The notes under the pieces: generated by a model
Database searches by the model: none
Told to the model about the DNA's origin: nothing
The model's input: the letters and a program-made list of their open reading frames with translations, nothing else
Program-made: the position numbers and the translations under genes
Assembly: GCA_026545765.1 (NCBI GenBank)
Contig: CM048839.1
Coordinates: 92,718,914-92,782,913, forward strand
DNA from: Plantago major
Lineage: Eukaryota > Streptophyta > Magnoliopsida > Lamiales > Plantaginaceae
Length of the DNA: 64,000 bases
Direction of reading: 5' to 3'
Part shown: piece by piece, positions 1 through 10,770 of the stretch
How positions within the stretch are numbered: the stretch's first letter is position 1
Layout: each line of letters begins with the position of its first letter

Positions 1-314
1 CTTGGTTACTCCTGTTGTCCTAATTTACTATGTAGCTTTTGTATTTTTGCTGACTGAGCTTAACTGTATCATGTATTGAAGTTATCTGTAAACTTTAGTT
101 GTAACTTATCTGAAGAACTTACTCTCAGATAGTATTCTATAAAAGATAACTTGTCAGCAAAGATCACACCTTGTGATTTGGTTGATGTCTACTTTCTGCA
201 CTTAATTATATGAATTGAAAGATCTTAAGAAATGATTAAGTGGTGGATTGTTTCCTCATCCAGATTTGTAATAGGGAAGATAGTCATCGTTGACTGATCA
301 AAATGGGGGAAATT
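1..314 (+). mobile_element. CopA: 3' end of internal region of a Copia element
   Basis: This is the tail of a plus-strand Copia element whose body lies left of the window. No coding frame survives here. It ends in a purine run (about 300-312) directly in front of an LTR that begins TGTTAG at 315, the normal arrangement at the 3' end of an LTR retrotransposon. The LTR belongs to the same family as those of CopB, the solo LTR and CopF. Confidence 0.8.
300..312 (+). promoter_or_regulatory. Polypurine tract of CopA
   Basis: AAAATGGGGGAAA, all purine apart from one T, sits two bases before the LTR start. In LTR retrotransposons this tract primes plus-strand DNA synthesis. Confidence 0.8.
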
Positions 315-2015
315 TGTTAGATATTTTGTTAGAAATATCTGTTTAGATTTTGATCAGCAACATGATGACTTATCTTAGTCTCAGAAAGGTGATTAGTACT
401 CTTGGTTCACTTGAACATTGTAAAAGAGGAAAACCACTAAGTATGATAGTCTAGTTAATCTTGTATAGGATGTTAGGTCTCAAAATGTAATTTTTATTTT
501 ATGAAGAGAAGACCAAGAAGAAGACATCCATGCAGAAAGCTCAACGACATTGAAGACTTGAAGAAAACTGTACAAGATTACTGAATCTGTTGTTCAGATA
601 TCTTAGCCAGATATCTTAAAGACACGAAATGTTTCAAACAAACTGTGTCACTAAGAGATATCTGAGAAATAAGATACATATCTGAAAACAAGGAAAGTGT
701 CCACAGATATCTACTCTCAGATACCTTGAGCTTTAACCACGTTTCTGAAAGAGAAATATATATTGCAAACAAAGTTGTTTCAATAAACACAAGTGGTATC
801 TGAAGAATGAAGATAAGGACGTGCAAAGAATCAGATAACACTAGTCTCTGATACAAAGCATAGTTCCGTTGGCACTACAGGACAAAAAGTATAGTACAAT
901 GCATTTAATGCACGGACAGAGATGTCTGAATAAAAGCAACGGCAGCTTCTGAGAAGAAGACAAAACCTGCTACAGTACTATACACAGATATCGATAGTTC
1001 GAATTTGAACCTAACGGATACTATTCAAACGGTACTCAAATTCATCTATAAATATCAACACTTAGACTGCTTGAGAAGACACACTGAACACCTTGAACTG
1101 CATACAAACGCTGATCGTCTTACTCTCTCAAAGCAACTTACTTATCCTCAAAGCTTTCTGTTGCGACCAAAGCTTTTGATCTTGAGTAAACACTGAAGTT
1201 CTAAGTGTCCTGATCCTAAACAAGCAAAGCTATCTGTGAAGGAGTTGAATCAAAAGATCAACTATCTGAGATTCATTCTCTTGAACAGATATCATAAGAC
1301 TTGGGTCAAGAAATCGAACAAGATACCATACGCTGTAAAGTGTATTAAGTAACTTAGTTCACAGAGCTATCTGATTAACTGAAAAGTTATTAAGACGCTC
1401 ATCTGACAACTCAAACCAAAACCAACACCATAACTGGCGTGGAGTACAGGAAGTACTTAGTTTGAAAAATCAGGGAATAACTCCAAGGTTACCGGAGTAT
1501 AGGAAGTACTTGATTTGGGAAACTAAGGAATAACTCCAAGGTTATTGAGTATAGGAAGTACTTAGCTTGGGAAGCTAGGGAATAACTCAAAGGTTTCTAA
1601 GTATAGGAAGTACTTGGCTGTGAAAGCCGGGGAACAACTCAGGGGGAACATTTGGTTGGGAACCAATTGTTAAGAATCTTAGAATAGGATTATTGTAAGG
1701 AGAACTCAATTATCTGTTCTAGTGATTTCTAGGTCTTTGATAGACCGAAGTGGATTAGTTGGAGGATACCGCCACCTCCAGATACCACTATACTTGCTGT
1801 GTTATTTACCTTTCTTTATTTACATTTCAGCAACACACACACACATATTAACTGTTTCTGCACTTATCTTTATTAAGTCTTCCGCACTCTGATTGTAAGT
1901 ATCAGATATCTATTCAGATATCTGAGAAATAGTTGTTATCGACAAAAGTTTTAAAAGACTATTCACCCCCCCCCCCCCCCTCTAGTCTTTTACTTTGCCG
2001 TTATCTGGACCAACA
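315..2015 (+). mobile_element. 3' LTR of CopA (about 1.7 kb, Sirevirus-like Copia)
   Basis: The LTR starts TGTTAG and ends CCAACA. It aligns along its length with the CopB 5' LTR (6381-8155). A TATA box (CTATAAATAT, about 1045-1054) is followed by a transcribed part with a 52-base tandem repeat, a CA-rich stretch and a long poly-C tract (about 1970-1980). The five bases after the LTR are CAAAG; the matching left copy of the TSD lies outside the window. The element probably sits inside AthC, since AthC 3' non-coding sequence follows directly. Confidence 0.88.
1440..1650 (+). repeat. 52-base tandem repeat inside the CopA LTR (4 units)
   Basis: Units start near 1443, 1497, 1549 and 1601. Each has a GTATAGGAAGTACTT core followed by GGGAATAACTC. 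The CopB LTRs have five units each, while the solo LTR and the CopF LTR have about two. The number therefore varies within one family. Confidence 0.85.
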
Positions 2016-3052
2016 CAAAGTGTTGACTAACGTTTTAGTGTTGAGTGAGAAAAAGAAAAGGTTCTGGTGTAACTTCAAAGTGGCCAAAAAGGTTCTATTT
2101 TGAAATAAAATTTATTCTAAAATAAATGTATGCTAATCAAATGGCCTCAAGGGCTCTTTTCAACGCACTTTTTCAGAGTGTCTGCTTTTTGTGCGTGTCA
2201 GTTTGGTATACGTTGCATCAACCCTCACGAACATATGGCTTTTTAGGACCACGCTGGTATATAGGTAGTATTTGAAACACGCCAAAAACGACTAACGATG
2301 GTGACGAGCACCACAGATACACTCCGAGACTAATCAATAATTCAGGGAGAGCAATATAGATTACAAATATGGAATAAGCACATCAGTACAGCAGAGTCAT
2401 TCTCCCCAAACTGGTTCTTTGTAATGCACTGGCTTTGATAAAACAGATCATAAAGAGCATGTCGTTCATCATACTTAACTTACACAGAGTACACATGAGC
2501 ATGATGAGGCGCAAACAAGGGAGTTTGCACTTCCCGAAAAGATCACACATGTGCCGGTACAATATTTTTTCATCGGCTAAAGGTTTCTCACCGGTTTTTT
2601 GGACCAAAGAGCTACACAGACTTGCTATTTACAAGAAAAACAGACTTATAGGATTTTAAATCCACTACGCCACTTTCAGTTAACTATCATGCAAGACATA
2701 AGCAGCAAGCAAATTTATCATCCACAATAGACGTTCGACTTGGGAGAACAACTCACGAAGGACTCTAGAAACACGAGGGAGAAGTCGACCCATGCATAAA
2801 AAATAAAGAAAAAAGACTCTAGAGACTCAGATATGCTAAGAAGCGCAGACAAGAAACTAAAGAGCACATTCCCTTCCCCAAACCTGAACTCAAGCATGTC
2901 CTCAAGCTAACAGTGAAAAGAAAAGAAAATGTGATAGAAAGTTACTTGCCTGCATGTGTACCTTTAAAGTCATGTACAAGACTCTTCCATGTTGGTTAAC
3001 GGGTACTCTGGAAGTTCTTGGTCCTTCCGGCTTTTGCAGCTCCATTTCTTCC
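2016..3052 (-). mobile_element. AthC: 3' non-coding internal region
   Basis: No gene is seen. Parts of this stretch align with AthB (about 13850-14640) and AthD (about 36200-37200). The shared parts are a GTTTGGTATAC...ATCAACCCTCAC segment (about 2205-2270), a GTCGTTC-ATACTTAACTTACACAGAG segment (about 2460-2490), and a GCCGGTACAATATTTTTTC segment (about 2550-2575). It is the region downstream of gag-protease in a minus-strand Athila-like element; the left continuation is hidden beyond CopA. Confidence 0.75.
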
Positions 3053-4486
3053 CTATAGATAAGTATGCGTATAGAGTGGTCCGGTGTGTGCTCCCATGTA
3101 TGTCTTCGTTTCAACCTGCGCAACAGAATATGGTATAGTAGTGGCTTGCAACTCGTGTTGCTTGCCATGTACCTCAATAGTGCAGGTACGAGCGTGAAGA
3201 TTGACGAGCATGCGAGTAGACTTGATGAAGGGGCGCCCCAGAAGCAACATATCCTTCTCCATGTCTTTTCCCTTGACCCGAGACGACTCCACAACCACAA
3301 AATCTGCCATAAACACATCACCGTCCAGTTCTACCGGAACATCTTCGACTGCACCCATGCACCTACTCCTTGTCCCATTGGCCAGAAGAACGAAGCATTT
3401 ACGGGGCTCCAATCCCTTCAAGTTCAGCTCCTCATAAGTAGCAAGAGTCATCAAATTACAGGCAACTCCCGTGTCAACAATACCAGTTACCTCAGACGAG
3501 TTACCAATCCCGACAACCAAGTCAAAGCTATCCACATCGCTGATGCTCTTTTCCGCCTTTTGGATCACTGGAGTAGTGCAATCCACCTTAAGGTGAGTTG
3601 GTTCCGCATTCGCCTTTTCTACTGGAACCGCAGAACCAGGTGTGACCACTTCCATCTCCTTTTCGTCAACTTTCTCTTCTACCGGCTTCTCATGTGCTAG
3701 TGTAGGTACTACCTCAACTACTTCGGGTGCCTCAACCTGGGCCACCGTATTATCGAGCTTGCAAGTGCAGGTAGCGAGAACGGACTTCACCTTTCCGGGT
3801 TCATCAAATGTTACCTCAATAGCAAGAACTCTGTTGGATTCTACAGTCGCCGGGAAATTGCCCTTTTCCCTTTCCAAAAGCTGACTAACTAGATCCCCCA
3901 AGGTATTCTCCAACCGTTTCTGTGACGGCTCAATGCTGTCGAACTGCTGATCATTCCTACTCTGAATCTTTTGTGCCTCGGCCCAGAACCTCTCAGATCG
4001 CTCCATGTAGTCCCTGATTTCTTTGCCCAACTCAGTAGTACACGGCCCTGGAGTTTCTTCAACTGCTCTGGCTCTCGTTCCCCTAGCCTTATTTCTCTCA
4101 CCCTTAAGCTGAGATACTGTTGTCAGTCTCTCGAAAACACCATTTAATTCATCAGCAGATGCTTCCAGAAAAGAATTCTTGCAATTCATCTCAACCATGT
4201 TTTGACATTCCCAATCCAGGCCTTCATAAAATATGATGCACAAATCCATCTTAGACATCATGTGGTGGGGGCACTGAGAGAGCAGATTCAAAAACCGTTC
4301 CCTTGCTTCATAGAAGCTCTCATCACTCATCTGCATAAACTTCTCAATCTGGAGACGGAGTTGCCTAGTCTTTTCAGCAGGATAAAACTTGTTCATGAAA
4401 GCTTTATACAGAGCATCCCAAGTACGAAAAGATCCCTCCAGCTGGTTCAGAAGCCAGCTCTTAGCCTTGTCCTGCATGCAAATGGG
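3053..4486 (-). pseudogene. AthC gag C-terminal part plus aspartic protease (gene split by AthB)
   Basis: This is the distal half of an Athila-like gag followed by a retroviral-type aspartic protease. Gag packages element RNA; the protease would cleave the polyprotein. The gag core is recognised by a KAKSWLLNQL segment at the start, then ESFYEARERFLNLLSQCPHH and an FYEGLDW motif, all typical of Athila gag. An acidic, low-complexity linker follows. The protease lies around residues 315-425 with its active site IVDTG intact and a later LLLGRPF motif. No reverse transcriptase follows. The reading frame is open for 474 codons but begins in mid-gene: the N-terminal half is at 18181-18440, separated by the AthB insertion with ATGGG on both sides. 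The first Met (4477) is therefore not a true start. Confidence 0.88.
4482..4486. repeat. Left TSD of AthB (ATGGG)
   Basis: ATGGG directly before the left LTR end; an identical copy lies at 18181-18185. It marks the integration site within the AthC gag gene. Confidence 0.93.
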
Positions 4487-6061
4487 TGATGTGTCAAATC
4501 AAAGTTCTCAATTTATTTTAAGCCAAGAGTTAATCCTCAACACTACGAAAACCTATAGTGTAGTGGAGTTAACCCCGAGGTCGGTCTCAAAGGACTGAAC
4601 TAAGGTGTGTCTTGTTCACGTATAGTAATTACAGTAAAGAAAGCAGTAAAGAGTTTTTTGCTTCAGCAGCGAATTTGTTCTATATTATCTATCTACTTAT
4701 GCAGTCTAACAAGAAAACAGATTTATCTAAACGACAATGATATAATTAAGGAGAATTATGGAGCGGTAACGTGAAACAAGCTAGCTAGCAGGATAAATGT
4801 GATTCACAGGATTGACTACGCAAGTTGTCACAGACTTGAGTTCAAAAACAAATAGCACTAGTGAAGGCGTCAGTTTCACTAGACTACAATCAATTTGACT
4901 AATCTACTATCAACGTTTGCAACTAACTGACTAACTGTTAAATCAAGCAAGACGAAAGACATTTTGGCGTATTGATTAAATACTTAATCTAACAGTGATT
5001 TTGTCTAGATGATTATCAAAACGTGACAGCAGGAATAGTAATTAATCTAAAAAGCACAAGTAGTCGAATCCCGATGCACTTTGAATCACATAAACCCTAG
5101 CTAGCATGCATTGAATCAGTCACCACCCCATAATTGGGGTGTTTAGCTACTCAAATTATGCAAAGACATAATCAATATTGTATATAAACAGGCTCCAAAC
5201 ATAATCCAAAGCAAGAAACAAAGATTCGAACGAATTGATACAATTTACCCTTTGTTGTCACAAGTCCTAGGTAGAATTGAAGAACCGAAACGAATCGATG
5301 CGAAAAGCTATGTAGGTAATCTCCCAATCAATGTCAATCTTCGAATTACAAGGGAAACGGTTCAATTACCCCCAATAATAGGTAGGTAATTGCCTTGGAA
5401 AGGTTCTAGGTCGAAAAGCAATAAGAGGAGAAGAATAATAATGAAGGTTATGTCTAAAAGATCAAGAAAATAGGTTATATATAGTGAAAACCGCCGTTCT
5501 AGGCCAAAAACGGCCCAAAAATGCAACTGGCGTCGCCAGTCACTTACAGAATGTTTTAGCGGACGCCAGTCTGACATTTGGCGTCGCCAGTTTCCTCCTG
5601 AACCGGTTTTTTGCCTTTTTCAATATCTAAACGTCGGAATTTGGAAATAGTTCCTTCTTCGAAGTTGTAGATCTTGGTCTTATCTACGCGGGGACACCAA
5701 TATCAGGCAAATCGGAGTTCATATGAGAATGTTATGGCCAAAATTCCAAAGCTGCTCCATCGTAGTTCGAATTTTGCGCGCTTTCACTTAAACGGCTCTA
5801 AAATCTTCGTCCGAACTCCGAATCCACTTCCGTTTTGACCGATAAACTCCTTTTTCAACCACCTTTCAGGTCCATAAACTTCTATGCTTCCATTAATGCA
5901 TTAAATGCACTGGTTGAGCCCTTGTTTTAATGCATTTTCACCAAACACCTACAAAACACAAAAACGTAACAAAACACTAATAAAACACAGAAGAACTATA
6001 CTCGAGAATGCAATAAGTCGGTAAAAAAGACCGAATGAGACGATGTAAAATCGACTCATCA
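4487..6061 (-). mobile_element. 3' LTR of AthB (1575 bp)
   Basis: The minus-strand start TGATGAGTCG is at 6061 and the end ACACATCA at 4487. It aligns with the full LTR at 15659-17233. A TATA-like box (TATATATA, about 5474-5483) is seen in the minus direction. Three GC-rich palindromic copies related to CTGGCGTCGCCAG lie at about 5526-5592. Confidence 0.9.
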
Positions 6062-6375
6062 AACTCCCCATACCGAACCCTTGCTTGTCCTCAAGCAATA
6101 GACTCTCTAAAAACCTAGAAAAACCCTAGACACAAAATAAAGTCTAGCTCCCAAGCTACCGAGTCTACGATTGCACATAATAAGCTCAAGAAATGAAGAA
6201 GCTTTGACATCACACTGACATTCACAGAATAACATGCACAAGTTCAAAAAGTTCGTTTCAAAATTAAATATAACTGAAGTCTAACACAGCAGTCCCTCAC
6301 AAGTGGATCCTATGCATCTATTCTCTCATCACTCGAGAATATAAAGAGATAAGGAAGGTGACTTGCGTCACAAAG
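6062..6375 (-). mobile_element. AthB 3' internal tail with polypurine tract
   Basis: On the minus strand a purine-rich GTATGGGGAGTT (6062-6073) abuts the LTR start and serves as polypurine tract. The rest is non-coding and nearly the same as 17234-17570. CopB begins five bases further right. Confidence 0.85.
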
Positions 6376-6380
6376 ATTCC
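6376..6380. repeat. Left TSD of CopB (ATTCC)
   Basis: ATTCC precedes the CopB LTR and is repeated at 13644-13648. The related uninterrupted sequence at about 17571-17590 shows the site before insertion. Confidence 0.93.
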
Positions 6381-8155
6381 TGTTGGGAAATTGTTGGGAA
6401 ATTTCTTGAGAAATTTGTTAGGAATTTTGTTAGATATTTTGTAAAGAATATCTGTTTAAGTTTTGATCAGCAACGTGATGACTCATCTTAGTCTCAGAAA
6501 GGTGATTAGTACTCTTGGTTCACTTGAACATTGTAAAAGAGGAAAACCACTAAGTATGATAGTCTAGCTAATCTTGTATAGGATGTTAGGTCTCAAAATG
6601 TAATTTTTATTTTATGAAGAGAAGACCAAGAAGAAGACATCCAAGCAGAAAGCTTAACGACATTGAAGACTTGAAGAAAACTGCACAAGATTACTAATCT
6701 GTTGTTCAGATATCTTAGCCAGATATCTTAAAGACACGAATAGTTTCAAACAAACTGTGTCACAAGAGATATCTGAGAAATAAGAGACATATCTGAAAAC
6801 AAGGAAAGTGTCCACAGATATCTATTCTCAGATACCTTGAGCATTAACCACGTTTCTGAAAAAGAAACATATATATTGTAAACAAAGTTGTTTCAATAAA
6901 TCCAAGTGGTATCTGAAGATTATAGATAAGGACGTGCAAAGAATCAGATAACACTAGTCTCTGATACAAAGCATAGTTCCGTTGACACTACAGGACAAAA
7001 AGTACAGTACAATGCATTTAATGCACGGACAGAGATGTCTGAATAAAAGCAACGGCAGCTTCTGAGAAGAAGACAAAACTCATAAAGATTATACACAGAT
7101 ATCAATAGTTTGAATTTGAGCCTAACGGATACTATTCTAACGGCACTCAAATTCATCTATAAATATCAACACTTAGACTGCTTGAGATGACACACCTTGA
7201 ACTGCATACAAACTCTGAACATCCTACTCTCTCAAAGCAACTTACTTATTCTCAAAGCTTTCTGTTGCGACCAAAGCTTTTGATCTTAAGTAAACACTGA
7301 AGTTCTAAGTGTCCTGATCCTAACCAAGCAAAGCTATCTGTGAAGGAGTTGAATCAAAAGATCAACTATCTGAGATTCATTCTCTTGAACAGATATCATA
7401 AGACTTGGGTCAGTAAAATCGAACAAGATACCATACGCTGTCAAGTGTATTAAGTAACTTGGTTCACAGAGCTATCTGATTAACTAAAAAGTTATTAAGA
7501 CGCTCATCTGACAACTCAAACCAAAACCAACACCATAATCAAGTGGAGTGTGAAGTACTTAGTTTGAAAAATCAGGGAATAACTCCAAGGTTACCGGGGT
7601 ATAGGAAGTACTTGATTTGGGAAACTAAGGAATAACTCCAAGGTTATTGAGTATAGGAAGTACTTAGCTTGGAAAGCTAGGGAATAACTCAAAGGTTATT
7701 GAGTATAGGAAGTACTTAGCTTGGGAAGCTAGGGAATAACTCAAAGGTTTCTGAGTATAGGAAGTACTTGTACATGCAAGCCGGGAACAACTCGGGGAAC
7801 ATTTGGTCAGAACCAATTGTTAAGAATATTAGAATAGGATTATTGTAAGGAGAACTCAATTATCTGTTCTCTAGTGAATTCTAGGTCTCGATAATCAAGT
7901 GGATTAGTTGGAGGATTACGCCACCTCCGATACCACTATACTTGCTGTGTTATTTACCTTTCTGTATTTACATTTCAGCAACACACACACACATATTAAC
8001 TGTTTCTGCACTTATCTTTATTAAGTCTTCCGCACTCTGATTCTAAGTATCAGATATCCATTCAGATATCTGAGAAATAGTTGTTATCGACAAAAGTTTT
8101 AAAAGACTATTCACCCCCCCTCTAGTCTTTTACTTTGCCGTTATCTGGACCAACA
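6381..8155 (+). mobile_element. 5' LTR of CopB (1775 bp)
   Basis: It starts TGTTGGGAAATTG, ends CCAACA and carries a TATA box CTATAAATAT (about 7157-7166). Five 52-base tandem units lie at about 7545-7790 and a short C7 tract near 8114. It aligns with the CopA LTR but has extra bases at its 5' end. Confidence 0.92.
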
Positions 8156-8157
8156 AG

Positions 8158-8170
8158 TGGTATCAGAGCA
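8158..8170 (+). promoter_or_regulatory. Primer binding site of CopB (initiator tRNA-Met type)
   Basis: TGGTATCAGAGCA lies two bases after the LTR. This matches the usual plant Copia site complementary to the 3' end of initiator methionine tRNA. Confidence 0.93.
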
Positions 8171-8266
8171 GGAGGTTCACCAGCCTTCTGCACTGAACCT
8201 AGATCCCCAGATAGGTGAAGGAACTTTGTCCACTTTTGAGGACTATTTAATTTGTGTGTTAAGTGT

Positions 8267-9137
8267 ATGTCTCTGAGTGATGCACCCGTTCTCAAACCAG
8301 AGAACTACGAGAAATGGAAAAATAACATGATGCTCCACCTTGAAGCCATAAGTGACGAGATGATCGAAGTAATAAAGAATGGCCCAATAGTCATTCAACA
8401 ACTTAAGCAAGTCATGGAGGTTTCGAGTGGAAGAGACAGAGATCAAAGCGAAGGATCTTCACAAACAGATGCGTCAACTAGTGGAAGATCTACTGGTCAA
8501 GTTATTTACGAACCAAAGCCCAGAGAACTCTGGACATCGGAAGATGCCAAGAGGAATCGTCTGGATGGTCAAGCTCGTAACATCATCATCAGATCGACAC
8601 CAGAGCACATACAGTGTAAACTGTGTGGTGCTAAAAGCAGCGAAGTTGCCGCAACTGATTGAAGAAATCTGTGCCGGAACTGAGAAAACCAAGGAAAACA
8701 AGTTCGAAGTTCTAAAGTTGAAATTTCAAAATTTCAAACAAGGTCCCACTGAAACTCTGGAAGAACTTGATTTCAGGTTTACCACTCTCATGAGTGATAT
8801 GGCAAAGACTTGGGAAAGCAATAGATACTCTCAATCTGAGAAGATTAAGACTATTGTCAGAAGTATTAACCACAACTGGGAGCATACTAAATTCTTTTAT
8901 TTTAACCAAGGTATGCCAAATATCACTCCAGTGGAACTTTTCTCTCATCTTGCTACTGTTGACTATGAGACAACTCAGAGAGAACAAACAACTGAAAAGT
9001 TGCGTAATGTTGCTCTAGTTACTCAAGGAATTTCAAAAGAAGAAAAGCAAGGAGGAGATCGAGGATGCTCTTGCCGCAAAGCAAATGAGCAAATTTGTCA
9101 TCGAGAAATTGAGAGAAGAAAAGCCAAAGAGAAGTGA
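8267..9137 (+). pseudogene. CopB gag, frameshifted
   Basis: Copia gag, the capsid-like RNA-packaging protein. The ATG at 8267 opens MSLSDAPVLKPENYEKW, the conserved N-terminal gag motif also found in CopF. The first frame runs to a stop at 8662. The homologous protein continues in the next frame from about 8640 (LIEEICAGTEKTKENKF), through TLEELDFRFTTLMSDMAKTW and WEHTKFFYFNQGMPNITPVELFSHLATV, to a stop at 9137. Comparison with CopF (about 25260-25300, minus) shows that small deletions near 8628-8642 caused the shift. The gene cannot be translated as one protein. Confidence 0.85.
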
Positions 9138-9681
9138 AAAAGCATCTAGCTCAAACTATCACCAATACAAAAATATGCAAAGCTTCATTGAACAAGCCCG
9201 TGAGAAAGCATCATGTCTTGAGGAAGCGTAAATTGAAACGATATCTGCTTTCTATTGTCGTAAACACGCCACTTCAAGAAGGATTGTCCCGCCTCAACAA
9301 ACTAAGGACAAAGACAAGAAAGATAGAAGAATCTTGAAGAAGCCGTAAAGCTTTGTTAATCAAGAAAGAAAGAAAATACAAATTCAACTGGATGCTCTAG
9401 AAGTTGAGACAGATTCTTAAGATGACAATTCAGATGACTCAACCTTACCATCACCAGAATTATGTGGAGTTACTCATGATATAATCGACTTCGGCCTCAA
9501 GAAGAATGAAATGTGTGGGGTTGCTGAAATTGACGGACCAGACATCTCCATCATAGAAAACTGTCTTATGGCTGATGAGGTAACACATACTTCTTGATAC
9601 ACTTATGAAAGTGATGAAGAGGAAATAAAAGATCTAGAAAATCTCAGGAAAGAACTTGACATCTATGAAAGAGAATTTCTA
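9138..9681 (+). pseudogene. CopB gag linker with broken CCHC zinc knuckle
   Basis: At about 9249-9292 the sequence encodes a zinc knuckle of the form C-X2-C-X4-H-X4-C (ICFYCRKH, then FKKDCP). One base is missing between the two halves, so the frame changes inside the knuckle. The rest is an acidic gag linker with several stops. Confidence 0.75.
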
Positions 9682-10770
9682 ATGATCCGAGCTAGAGCCG
9701 AAAACCTTGAAGAAGAAAAGAATTCTCTTGAAAAGGAAAATTCTCAATTAGTTAAAGAATCTGAGAGAAAGGATGCTGAAAATGCATTTCTCAAAGCTCA
9801 GATATCTGAGACTGAAAAGTCACATAAAGAAGCAATGGTTGAATTACGAAAGAATTATGAAGATCTTCTTTCTGAGAACAAAGAACTCAAGAAGAAAGAA
9901 TTATCTTTTCAATCTTATGCCAAAGCTAGTGACACTCTTACTGAAGTACAATCTTACTTAAGAGATCCTTCAGAAAAGAAAGGACTTGGGCTAAATACAC
10001 AGACAGATTGTTCTATCACTCTGAATAAGAGTAAGGAGAAAAGAACATTTGTAAGTACTCAGCAAGACGGTTCCCATGAAATCTATAGTATCGGTGAAAA
10101 GACAAAGATTGTTGACAAAGGAAAGGCAGTTGCAACTAAACCTTTGTGGGAAAAACAAGTCAAAAACAAAACTGTTGGGTACGTCTCTGAAAAGAGACAC
10201 AACACTGAAAAGTGTAAACATCCACAGTGCTATGTCTCTCAAAAAGGTAGAATTGCGGGAGCTGGCAAATTCTCCCATGTCACTTTTTCTGGAAAGAAAT
10301 TGGATCAACCAGAGACTAGCAAAGCTGCTGAGAAAAGATCTCAGATAGCTTCAAATGCTCGAAATGGTATTGGCTACAAAGGCATCGAAAAACAACTTGC
10401 TCATGAGTACAAGCAGGAGCAAGAACGATGGCTGAAAGCTACAATTGCTCAAAGCAATTATCAGAAGTGGATGTTAAATCAAGCCACTGAAAATCTGAAT
10501 TCCAGGGCCAGAAGAAATCTGGCAAGGAAGGCTAAGTTTGCTGAAAACCAAACTCAGAAACCTGACAGGTATCTGAAAGCATCATATGGAGCACCTAGGA
10601 ACACACCAAGGAAGAAAATAATTCTTACTAATGATAACATTCATTCAAAAAGAATTCCTCCTTACGTTCCTGTCAGACAAAAGCATATTTCAAAGAAATT
10701 CATTCAAAAATGGATTCCTACTGGAAGAACTTTTAATTCTGATGGTTCCATCAAAGATATGAGAACCTAA
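9682..10770 (+). CDS. CopB gag C-terminal coiled-coil region (open for 362 codons)
   Basis: This is a remnant of the gag-pol polyprotein rather than a separate gene; the Met at 9682 is only the first in the open frame. Residues 1-75 are rich in Glu and Lys with heptad-like Leu spacing (ENLEEEKNSLEKENSQLV), predicting a coiled coil. The rest is basic, with Lys/Arg-rich stretches (ARRNLARKAKF) that could bind nucleic acid. Coiled-coil gag extensions are known in Sireviruses. Protease sequence follows 50 bases later in another frame. Confidence 0.7.
   Translation: MIRARAENLEEEKNSLEKENSQLVKESERKDAENAFLKAQISETEKSHKEAMVELRKNYEDLLSENKELKKKELSFQSYAKASDTLTEVQSYLRDPSEKKGLGLNTQTDCSITLNKSKEKRTFVSTQQDGSHEIYSIGEKTKIVDKGKAVATKPLWEKQVKNKTVGYVSEKRHNTEKCKHPQCYVSQKGRIAGAGKFSHVTFSGKKLDQPETSKAAEKRSQIASNARNGIGYKGIEKQLAHEYKQEQERWLKATIAQSNYQKWMLNQATENLNSRARRNLARKAKFAENQTQKPDRYLKASYGAPRNTPRKKIILTNDNIHSKRIPPYVPVRQKHISKKFIQKWIPTGRTFNSDGSIKDMRT

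Noticed and set aside
1005..1196. Small frame in the CopA LTR, also seen in part at 12625
   Set aside because: It is LTR sequence after the TATA box; the frame is not kept among the LTR copies.
3065..3700. Open frames on the plus strand opposite the AthC gag-protease
   Set aside because: They mirror a well-supported minus-strand coding region and have no recognisable motif.
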